In this document: positions 1 through 4,513 of the stretch, piece after piece
Position numbering within the stretch: position 1 is the stretch's first letter
Layout: the number at the start of each line of letters is the position of its first letter
Origin: Paracoccaceae bacterium
Lineage (GTDB): Bacteria; Pseudomonadota; Alphaproteobacteria; Rhodobacterales; Rhodobacteraceae
NCBI GenBank assembly: GCA_030625695.1
Contig: DAOUQK010000264.1
Location: 1-5,310, forward strand
Direction of reading: 5' to 3'
Length of the DNA stretch: 5,310 bases
Made by a program: the position numbers and the translations under genes
The notes under the pieces: generated by a model
Told to the model about the DNA's origin: nothing
Databases searched by the model: none
What the model saw: the letters and a program-made list of their open reading frames with translations, nothing else

Positions 1-468
1 TGCACTCGGTGCAATGCTCAGCAAGCTGACAAACGCGCCGCTGCGGTCGACGGTTGTGCTGACTTGTTCCTGGCCGTCCAGAAAGATGGTGACCCGCGCC
101 CCTGCAGGGCCGGTCCCGGCAATCACTGCATTACCATCCGGGTCCACCCGGACCACGTCAAAGCCCGGAGCCGACAGGGCGGGTTCGGACTGGGCGGGTT
201 CGGACTGGACTGGTTCAGACTGGGACGCCTCAGCGGTTGCGTCTGGTCGCACGTCGTCGTCAATATTTGGCGTAGGCTTTGACGTATCTGCGACTTCGGG
301 CTTAACATCGTCTGGCGCGCTCGTGGCCGGTTCATCCGGTGCCACGGTCACCGAAGGTCCGATCATTCCGGCGTAATACATCGCGCTGACCAGGACGCCG
401 GCCGCAACAGCCCCGCCCGCGATCCACGCCCAAAGGCCATACCCGCCGTTTGAGGCACCTGTTGCCAT
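1..468 (-). CDS. Membrane-anchored protein, N-terminal part (probable LysM-domain protein), runs off left edge
   Basis: The frame is open from ATG 468 to the window edge (156 codons, no stop), so the C-terminal part is missing. The start is supported by a strong Shine-Dalgarno GGGGGAG (476-482) seven bases upstream. Residues 1-8 are short and polar. About residues 9-37 form one hydrophobic segment (WAWIAGGAVAAGVLVSAMYY) without an obvious signal peptidase site, so a single-pass anchor with the rest in the periplasm is likely. Residues 38-102 are a low-complexity Pro/Glu/Asp/Ala/Ser linker, including QSEPx repeats. From about residue 103 a folded beta-type domain begins (FDVVRVDPDGNAVIAGTGPAG, then a VTIFLDG stretch). 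This matches my memory of roseobacter proteins with Ig-like segments and a C-terminal LysM peptidoglycan-binding domain. The LysM domain itself is not in the window, so that part of the call is inference. It is divergent from the DUF2852 gene. Confidence 0.8.
   Translation of the reverse strand, partial: MATGASNGGYGLWAWIAGGAVAAGVLVSAMYYAGMIGPSVTVAPDEPATSAPDDVKPEVADTSKPTPNIDDDVRPDATAEASQSEPVQSEPAQSEPALSAPGFDVVRVDPDGNAVIAGTGPAGARVTIFLDGQEQVSTTVDRSGAFVSLLSIAPSA
163..222 (-). repeat. 15-bp tandem repeat coding QSEP(V/A)
   Basis: Three in-frame 15-bp units (222-208, 207-193, 192-178) encode QSEPV, QSEPA and QSEPA. A degenerate fourth (177-163) encodes LSAPG. The unit length is a multiple of three, so copy-number change would lengthen or shorten the periplasmic linker without breaking the frame. 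The repeat sits between the membrane anchor and the first folded domain. Confidence 0.8.
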
Positions 469-475
469 TTATACA

Positions 476-482
476 CTCCCCC
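476..482 (-). promoter_or_regulatory. Strong ribosome binding site of the minus-strand anchor protein
   Basis: GGGGGAG on the minus strand, with seven bases to ATG 468. It fixes that start codon. Confidence 0.7.
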
Positions 483-604
483 GATGAGACGCCATTTGAA
501 CCCCGTGCAAATAGGGGCCAGCGCGCCCGTCTACTGCGCTATTGGCGGAGATTAATCAAGACCTTGGCACCGGGAGCCCCTGACATTCCGGGATATTTGG
601 GTCA

Positions 605-626
605 ATTCCCCCGAAATTGGGGGGAT
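605..626. other. G/C hairpin in intergenic region
   Basis: Arms 605-612 and 619-626 form an 8-bp stem containing five C-G pairs and one G-T pair, around the 6-base loop GAAATT. No T-tract follows on either strand, so it is not a normal intrinsic terminator. It could be a leader RNA structure or a protein site. Function unknown. Confidence 0.4.
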
Positions 627-707
627 GCGCCGTTAAATCCACATCCAGAAAACTAAAAGACCTGATCACCCCAAGCGAAACGGTCACAATATTGACGTAG
701 TAAGATA

Positions 708-747
708 TTGTTTAACAACGCATTTTCCGGAAAATGTAAATTACATT
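708..747. promoter_or_regulatory. Cluster of three short palindromes
   Basis: Three dyads crowd into 40 bp. TTGTT-T-AACAA lies at 708-718. A perfect 16-bp palindrome, CATTTTCC/GGAAAATG, lies at 721-736. AATGTAA-A-TTACATT lies at 733-747 and overlaps both the 16-bp palindrome and the first 19-bp site. They lie upstream of the proposed DUF2852 promoter, where an activator or repressor would bind. I cannot assign a regulator family. Confidence 0.4.
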
Positions 748-752
748 CACAT
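734..752. promoter_or_regulatory. Operator-like site 1 (ATGTAAA-N5-TTCACAT)
   Basis: This 19-bp imperfect inverted repeat has one mismatch between its 7-bp arms. It is identical to the site at 792-810 at 15 of 19 positions. It ends six bases upstream of the proposed -35 hexamer. The half-site resembles the CRP/FNR type TGTGA...TCACA, but the spacing is one base longer than the CRP consensus, so the regulator is not assigned. Confidence 0.45.
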
Positions 753-758
753 AAACTC

Positions 759-787
759 TTGCAAAGCCTGCCCCAAATCAACATATC
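759..787 (+). promoter_or_regulatory. Candidate sigma-70 promoter for the DUF2852 gene
   Basis: TTGCAA (759-764) could be the -35 and CATATC (782-787) the -10, with a 17-bp spacer. The -10 matches the consensus only moderately. Transcription would start near 793-796, inside operator-like site 2, giving a leader of about 62 bases. The placement between two similar dyads supports it, but no experimental start is known to me. Confidence 0.4.
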
Positions 788-791
788 GTTA

Positions 792-810
792 ATGTGAAAG
801 ATATTCACAT
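792..810. promoter_or_regulatory. Operator-like site 2 (ATGTGAA-N5-TTCACAT)
   Basis: A perfect 7-bp inverted repeat, ATGTGAA (792-798) and TTCACAT (804-810), with the 5-bp spacer AGATA. It lies just downstream of the proposed -10, overlapping the expected transcription start, as a repressor site would. Its centre is 58 bp from that of the related site at 734-752. Confidence 0.5.
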
Positions 811-857
811 CAGAGACAATCACACCTCTGAGCAACCTGAACCGGAGACCCCTGACC

Positions 858-1274
858 ATGACATCGACATCCGACCACTTCCCAGCCGCCACTTCGGGCT
901 GGTTCTCGCGCGCCGAAGCCTGGCTTGACGATAAGGGCAAAGGGGCCTGGATCGCTGCCATGGTGCTTGGCTTTGTTTTCCTGTGGCCGGTTGGCCTCGC
1001 CCTTCTGTTTTACATGATCTGGAGTAAACGCATGTTCAAATCTTCTTGTCGCAGCCGTCATTCCCGCCGCTTTAGTGGTCGCCACAGCACCGGCAACAGC
1101 GCCTTTGATGCTTACAAAAGCGACACACTGGACCGGCTGGAGCGCGAACAGCATGATTTCGAAGCGTTCCTGACACGTCTGCGCGAATCCAAGGACAAAG
1201 TCGAATTCGACGCGTTCATGAACGACCGTGCCAAGGCCGCATCAGCGCCTGAAAATGATGGCGAATCCGCCTGA
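858..1274 (+). CDS. DUF2852 family small membrane protein
   Basis: A 138-residue protein of unknown function. Residues 18-60 (AEAWLD..KGAWIAAMVLGFVFLWPVGLALLFYMIWSKRMF) match the conserved core of DUF2852, a family I know chiefly from Rhodobacterales and related alphaproteobacteria. About residues 30-54 form one transmembrane helix. A basic, Ser/Arg/His-rich stretch (57-76) follows, suggesting the C-terminus is cytoplasmic. Residues 84-128 are charged and amphipathic (FDAYKSDTLDRLEREQHDFE onward), likely a long helix or coiled coil. The start ATG 858 has GGAG (844-847) ten bases upstream. A hairpin lies about 55 bp downstream, followed by the RDD gene on the same strand. The upstream region carries two matching operator-like sites, so it is probably regulated. 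The family assignment is strong and the role unknown. Confidence 0.88.
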   Translation: MTSTSDHFPAATSGWFSRAEAWLDDKGKGAWIAAMVLGFVFLWPVGLALLFYMIWSKRMFKSSCRSRHSRRFSGRHSTGNSAFDAYKSDTLDRLEREQHDFEAFLTRLRESKDKVEFDAFMNDRAKAASAPENDGESA

Positions 1275-1286
1275 TTGACTACCGAA

Positions 1287-1314
1287 CTTAGGGGCGCGCC
1301 TGATCCTCCCCAAG
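1287..1314 (+). other. Possible RNA hairpin in the DUF2852-RDD spacer
   Basis: CTT(A)GGGG at 1287-1294 can pair with CCCCAAG at 1308-1314, leaving one bulged A and a 13-base loop. The GGGG could instead pair with CCCC at 1321-1324, so alternative folds with the next hairpin are conceivable. Weak evidence, from base pairing alone. Confidence 0.25.
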
Positions 1315-1329
1315 ACATGCCCCCTTACT

Positions 1330-1358
1330 GCCCCGGATTAATTTCCGGGGCTTCCTTT
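1330..1358 (+). terminator. Hairpin terminator or attenuator ahead of the RDD gene
   Basis: GCCCCGGA (1330-1337) pairs perfectly with TCCGGGGC (1344-1351) around the loop TTAATT, followed by the pyrimidine run TTCCTTT. The T-tract is interrupted, so termination may be partial. It ends only nine bases before the Shine-Dalgarno of the next gene (1367-1371). That leaves no room for a separate promoter between them, which favours read-through or attenuation, or an RDD promoter upstream of the hairpin. Confidence 0.55.
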
Positions 1359-1379
1359 ATAACCACAAAGGTCAAAGAC

Positions 1380-1832
1380 ATGCCCCACCTGCCCGATGCC
1401 GCCCTGCCTGACCCTTCACGCCAGCCGCAGTTTTATGCGTCAGTCCCCGGCAAGCGGCTGATCGCCTGGATCGTTGATCTGGTGCTGGTGGTGATCGTGT
1501 GTATCGCCGTGCTGCCACTGACCGGGTTTCTGGGTATATTCTTTTGGCCGACCATGTTGTTGGTCATCGGTTTCGCCTACCGCGTCGCGACCCTGGCCAT
1601 GGGGTCGGCCACCTGGGGCATGCAGTTTGCCGGTATAGAATTACGCGACGCATCAGGCGCGCGATTTGATCTGTCCCTCGCAATGATGCACACCATCGGT
1701 TATTCGGTCAGCGTTGCTTTTCCGATCCTGCAGGTAATTTCAATCGTGCTGATGCTGACTTCGGCGCGCGGTCAGGGATTGACGGATTCTTTGCTGGGAA
1801 CTGTGGCGATAAACCGTCGGGTTGAGGCGTAG
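1380..1832 (+). CDS. RDD family membrane protein
   Basis: A 150-residue integral membrane protein. RDD is named for conserved Arg and Asp residues. Here KRLIAWIVD (25-33) at the start of the first helix supplies Arg26 and Asp33, and GQGLTDSLLGT (131-141) near the C-terminus supplies Asp136. Hydrophobic segments lie at about 28-47, 49-74 and 103-127. Between them, TWGMQFAGIELRDASG (78-93) is the typical RDD loop (GM...GI.L.D..G). ATG 1380 is chosen because AAAGG (1367-1371) stands eight bases upstream. The frame is open back to a TTG at 1275, but that extension covers the hairpin and has no family resemblance. Some RDD proteins have been linked to ion transport or membrane-associated assemblies, but a specific role cannot be read here. 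It shares its strand with the DUF2852 gene and converges on the PHP gene. Confidence 0.88.
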   Translation: MPHLPDAALPDPSRQPQFYASVPGKRLIAWIVDLVLVVIVCIAVLPLTGFLGIFFWPTMLLVIGFAYRVATLAMGSATWGMQFAGIELRDASGARFDLSLAMMHTIGYSVSVAFPILQVISIVLMLTSARGQGLTDSLLGTVAINRRVEA

Positions 1833-2058
1833 CAAGCGTCGCCACGACCTTGGCAACTGTATCTTACAACAAATTTGATACCAGATCGCCTAATGATTGC
1901 CCCGTCAACCATCGGTAGGGCGGGGTTAACCCCGCCATCCACCCGGCGAGCGGCGGGGTAAACCCCGCCCTACCGATGATGGCAACGAGTCAATCTTTAT
2001 ATACGTTGGTATTATTCTGCGCCCTGCCCTTTCACAGCCTGCAAGACAAAAAAGACAC
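1833..2058. other. Intergenic region between convergent genes
   Basis: This 226-bp stretch lies between the 3' ends of the RDD gene and the PHP-hydrolase gene. It holds the large palindromic element at 1911-1977. Apart from that I see no conventional terminator with a T-tract for either gene. A tiny GTCG-CCA-CGAC stem lies shortly after the RDD stop, and a short T-run follows the PHP stop on the minus strand without a stem. Confidence 0.7.
1911..1977. repeat. Large inverted repeat, REP/BIME-like palindromic element
   Basis: A 26-bp left arm (1911-1936) and 26-bp right arm (1952-1977) are reverse complements with one mismatch, separated by 15 bp. Each arm also contains its own dyad: GGCGGGG-TTAA-CCCCGCC (1919-1936, a perfect 18-bp palindrome) and GGCGGGG-TAAA-CCCCGCC (1952-1969). 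Each dyad is edged by GGTAG or CTACC. Two palindromes facing each other between convergent genes is the layout of BIME-type elements built from REP sequences. Similar GGCGGGGT..ACCCCGCC repeats are familiar to me from intergenic regions of several proteobacteria, but I cannot confirm copies in this genome. The RNA of either strand would fold very stably, so it may act as a bidirectional terminator or protect 3' ends. No clear target duplication flanks it. Confidence 0.7.
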
Positions 2059-3000
2059 TTAGTCAGACAACCAGATCGGGTTCGACCATGCCCGTTTCCC
2101 GGCCCGGTCAATTATCGCAATACGTATCCAGGGCGAGCCTTTCAGGCGCTCCAGCGACAGAGTTGCCGTGGTCATTGCCTCGCCTCCGACCGCTGCCATC
2201 GGCGAGCCGTGGCCCTGAACCATAACCTTGACGGCAGGGGAGCAGTCAACTTCGACGCTGGTTTCGGTGACGCGAATATCACGAATATCCGGGCCAGTGC
2301 TGGAATAATAGGCACCTGATTTTAAGGCTTCAAGTAAAGCCTCGGGGGTATTTTCGACCGCCTTGACCATAACCCAGCCGCCAAAATAGTCGGGGGTGCT
2401 GAAATGTGCATCGTCGGTGGCGATCAGATTAAGGCGGCGGCCTTCATTCAACAGATGTTCAAGCGTCAGGAACCCTTCGCCGCGATCATTGTCGACAACA
2501 CAGCCGTGGTTATAAACCTCGACCGCATGAGCGGCAGTGATACTGCGCGCGTCGGCTTCGGTCAGGCCGGACCAATGGGGATGGGCAATGGCCACAAATG
2601 CACCTGCACCGCGGGCGCGCCGGGCAATGCTTGGCGCGGTTTCCGCCCCCTTTACCGGTCTGAAATGCGGCGCATCGGGCGGTGTGAAATCGGCAGGAAG
2701 ACCGACCGCCAACAGATGCCACAAGTGACCGTTTTCCATCGCACCCGTGTGCAGTTCCGCGCCCAGAATGGTTGTGAAACCGCCCGAGCGAAAGTCAGTT
2801 GTGTCGGTAATCGGATAGTCGAACAGCCCGATAAAATGATCGGTCAAGGCGATGAAATCATAGCCCTCGGCGTGGTAGCGGCGGCAAACCTCTTGCGGTT
2901 CTAATTGGCCATCAGAGCGGGTTGAATGGGTGTGCAAATTTCCACGATGGAATTTGCCGGGAGCGGTGAAAAATTTTGTAGGCACGATACGCGTATCCAT
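2059..3000 (-). CDS. PHP-fold metal-dependent hydrolase (CehA/McbA type)
   Basis: A 313-residue, probably cytoplasmic protein with the full metal-binding set of the PHP superfamily. These are NLHTHSTRSDG (21-31; His23, His25, Asp30), LTDH (52-55), GAELH (80-84; Glu82), AHPHW (139-143; His140, His142), an N-H pair at 164-165, and TDDAH (195-199; Asp196, Asp197, His199). PHP enzymes use two or three metal ions to hydrolyse phosphoesters, and the CehA/McbA branch cleaves ester or amide bonds. About residues 225-313 form a C-terminal beta-rich extension (GAYYSSTGPDI through WIRIAIIDRAGKRAWSNPIW) typical of that branch. There is no signal peptide. The start ATG 2998-3000 lacks a good Shine-Dalgarno. 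The frame is closed by a stop at 3016-3018, so no longer start exists. It lies 80 bp after the dipeptidase gene and is probably the last gene of the transporter operon. Substrate unknown. Confidence 0.85.
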   Translation of the reverse strand: MDTRIVPTKFFTAPGKFHRGNLHTHSTRSDGQLEPQEVCRRYHAEGYDFIALTDHFIGLFDYPITDTTDFRSGGFTTILGAELHTGAMENGHLWHLLAVGLPADFTPPDAPHFRPVKGAETAPSIARRARGAGAFVAIAHPHWSGLTEADARSITAAHAVEVYNHGCVVDNDRGEGFLTLEHLLNEGRRLNLIATDDAHFSTPDYFGGWVMVKAVENTPEALLEALKSGAYYSSTGPDIRDIRVTETSVEVDCSPAVKVMVQGHGSPMAAVGGEAMTTATLSLERLKGSPWIRIAIIDRAGKRAWSNPIWLSD

Positions 3001-3080
3001 TTTGCAGGTAAGTGGTCAGGTTTGTTGAAGGATGTAGTTTCAGGGAAGGTGCTGAGTTTGCCGGTTCCTTTTATTTCGGA

Positions 3081-3674
3081 TCATTCAAGTGGCGCGAAAA
3101 AGGCTTCGTCGCGGTTGGTTACTTCGGCCCACAGCCGGTCGCCGTAGGAAAAATGCCACCATTCATCGGGGTAATTGATCATCCCTACGCCGTGCAGCGC
3201 CGAAACAAGCATGTCGCGGTTTTTGCGGATGTCGGGCGAGACAGGCCAACTGGTCGGGGCAACCCCCGACAGCCCTTTCATCAGCCCGCCGAACTCCAGT
3301 TCGCTGCGATCTGCGCGGGCCAGTTTCACGTCAATCGCCGCCCCGGCCTGATGGCCGCTGCCAAAGGCGTCAGGCGGGGAAACCCAGCGTGAACACTCGG
3401 CATAGATCTGCGCCTCGCTCCAATCGGGGTTGGCTTGGGTGATGCTGGCGATAACCGGATTCCATAATTCCCACTGGCGCGCCCGGGATCGGTACGCCTC
3501 GAATATCATCAGGCACAGCCCGTCGGGCAAACCTTCGGAACAGGCGACGACCTTGTCGCGGACAACCCGTCTGATGCGCCAGTCGTCGGTTTCCAGCGGG
3601 TTGAGAAACAACCTGTCAGTCTCGACAAACTCGACCATGTCGGCAGGGGTTTCGCGTTCGGTCACGTTGATCAT
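3081..3674 (-). CDS. D-alanyl-D-alanine dipeptidase, M15 family (VanX/DdpX-like)
   Basis: A 197-residue zinc peptidase, close to the 202 residues of VanX. SGHQAGAAID (106-115) is the family's SxHxxGxAxD motif, giving zinc ligands His108 and Asp115. DEWWH (170-174) gives catalytic Glu171 and zinc ligand His174. YRSR (61-64) supplies the Arg that corresponds to the transition-state-stabilising Arg of VanX. VanX and DdpX cleave D-Ala-D-Ala in the cytoplasm, and no signal peptide is seen here either. I chose ATG 3674 because AGAGGA (3683-3688) lies eight bases upstream. The ATG at 3680 would sit almost on top of that site. The frame stays open up to 3797, but this would overlap the ATPase gene and add residues foreign to the family. 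The gene starts 40 bp after the ATPase stop. Specificity for D-Ala-D-Ala is inferred; other dipeptides are possible. Confidence 0.88.
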   Translation of the reverse strand: MINVTERETPADMVEFVETDRLFLNPLETDDWRIRRVVRDKVVACSEGLPDGLCLMIFEAYRSRARQWELWNPVIASITQANPDWSEAQIYAECSRWVSPPDAFGSGHQAGAAIDVKLARADRSELEFGGLMKGLSGVAPTSWPVSPDIRKNRDMLVSALHGVGMINYPDEWWHFSYGDRLWAEVTNRDEAFFAPLE

Positions 3675-3682
3675 TTGCATGA

Positions 3683-3688
3683 TCCTCT
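3683..3688 (-). promoter_or_regulatory. Ribosome binding site deciding the dipeptidase start
   Basis: AGAGGA on the minus strand is eight bases from ATG 3674 but only two from ATG 3680, which favours the second Met. Confidence 0.55.
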
Positions 3689-3714
3689 GGTCGGTAAATC
3701 GCCGGTAATGGGGT

Positions 3715-4491
3715 TCAGAGAATTTGGCTGAGGAACTTTTGCGTGCGCTCATGTTCGGGATTGCCAAAGAATTCGGTCGGGTTATTGCGTTCGACAATGT
3801 CGCCTTCGTCCATGAATATCACCTCGTCGGCGATGGTCCTGGCAAAGCCCATTTCGTGGGTCACCACGATCATTGTCATCCCGGTGTCGGCCAGATCAAC
3901 CATCACATCCAGCACTTCCTTGATCATCTCCGGGTCCAGAGCTGACGTCGGTTCATCAAACAGCATGATCTTGGGGTTCATGCACAGCGACCTTGCAATC
4001 GCCACCCGCTGTTGCTGACCACCCGACATCTGGCCGGGGTATTTGTCGGCCTGTTCAGGGATCTTGACCCGTTCAAGGTATTTCATCGCAATCTCGTTGG
4101 CGTCGGCCCGGCCCATTTTGCGCACCCACATCGGCCCAAGCGTCAGATTTTCCAGAATGGTCAGATGCGGGAACAGGTTGAAGTTCTGGAACACCATGCC
4201 AACCTCGGTACGGATATGGTCAAGGTTTTTCAGGTTCTTGCCAAGCAGGATACCATCAACGACAATCTCGCCTTCCTGATGTTCCTCAAGCGCGTTGATA
4301 CAACGGATCAAGGTGGATTTGCCGGACCCGGACGGGCCACAAACCACGAACCGCTCGCCTTTATGCACAGTCAGGTTGATGTCCTTCAGAACATGGAACT
4401 GCCCGTACCATTTGTTCATCTGGTTGATTTCAATCATCACTTCGCTGGATGCGGCCGAAGCAAGCTGGCCTTGAGATGTTTGGTCGCTCAT
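3715..4491 (-). CDS. aapP: Polar amino-acid ABC transporter ATP-binding protein (AapP/BztD type)
   Basis: This 258-residue protein is the ATPase that powers import by the adjacent permease. All nucleotide-binding motifs are intact: A-loop Tyr29 (KWYG), Walker A GPSGSGKST (52-60), Q-loop Gln102 (VFQNFNLFPHLT), signature SGGQQQR (156-162), Walker B IMLFDE with catalytic Glu180, D-loop SALD (183-186) and switch His212 (VTHEMGFA). The sequence NQMNKWYGQFHVLKDINLTV and the C-terminus HERTQKFLSQIL closely resemble Rhizobium AapP and Rhodobacter BztD, which serve general or Glu/Gln/Asp/Asn uptake. The first 18 residues are a Ser/Ala/Gln-rich tail ahead of the ABC domain. The start ATG 4491 is backed by AGAGGG (4501-4506) nine bases upstream. 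The permease stop lies 22 bp upstream, so translation is probably coupled. The exact substrate is not determined by this subunit, so the symbol marks family only. Confidence 0.92.
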   Translation of the reverse strand: MSDQTSQGQLASAASSEVMIEINQMNKWYGQFHVLKDINLTVHKGERFVVCGPSGSGKSTLIRCINALEEHQEGEIVVDGILLGKNLKNLDHIRTEVGMVFQNFNLFPHLTILENLTLGPMWVRKMGRADANEIAMKYLERVKIPEQADKYPGQMSGGQQQRVAIARSLCMNPKIMLFDEPTSALDPEMIKEVLDVMVDLADTGMTMIVVTHEMGFARTIADEVIFMDEGDIVERNNPTEFFGNPEHERTQKFLSQIL

Positions 4492-4500
4492 GGTGTATTT

Positions 4501-4506
4501 CCCTCT
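4501..4506 (-). promoter_or_regulatory. Ribosome binding site of the ABC ATPase
   Basis: AGAGGG on the minus strand, nine bases before ATG 4491, within the 22-bp gap after the permease stop. This supports operon expression with its own translation start. Confidence 0.6.
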
Positions 4507-4513
4507 TTGCGGC

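Larger units (their letters stand above)
469..857. other. Divergent intergenic region, no gene
   Basis: This 389-bp stretch lies between two divergently transcribed starts (468 minus and 858 plus). Small open frames cross it on both strands, but none has a ribosome binding site or recognisable protein, and the longer ones run into the flanking genes. The left part (about 483-650) is of ordinary composition and contains a G/C hairpin at 605-626. The right part (about 650-815) is clearly AT-rich and contains several short palindromes, a pair of related 19-bp sites and a plausible promoter, each listed separately. I could not settle on a promoter for the minus-strand gene. Confidence 0.7.

Noticed and set aside
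450..656. 68-codon plus-strand open frame starting inside the divergent gene
   Set aside because: It begins within the minus-strand coding region, lacks a ribosome binding site, covers the spacer hairpin and has no recognisable protein features.
792..810. Canonical CRP site
   Set aside because: The TGTGA and TCACA halves are separated by seven bases rather than the six of the CRP consensus, so the resemblance does not justify naming CRP.
653..1154. Minus-strand open frames opposite the DUF2852 gene
   Set aside because: They lie antisense to a well-recognised conserved gene, and one runs through the AT-rich control region. No motif or start signal supports them.
1275..1379. TTG-started N-terminal extension of the RDD protein
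   Set aside because: It would translate through the terminator-like hairpin, while ATG 1380 has a good ribosome binding site and gives the usual RDD length.
1911..1977. CRISPR repeat or complete insertion sequence
   Set aside because: There are only two copies, in inverted orientation, with a 15-bp spacer, no coding capacity for a transposase and no clear target duplication.
2404..2904. 166-codon plus-strand open frame
   Set aside because: It is the antisense shadow of the PHP hydrolase, whose metal-binding motifs are complete on the other strand.
3675..3797. 41-residue N-terminal extension of the dipeptidase
   Set aside because: It overlaps the ATPase reading frame by more than 80 bp, has no family resemblance, and ATG 3674 has a well-spaced ribosome binding site.
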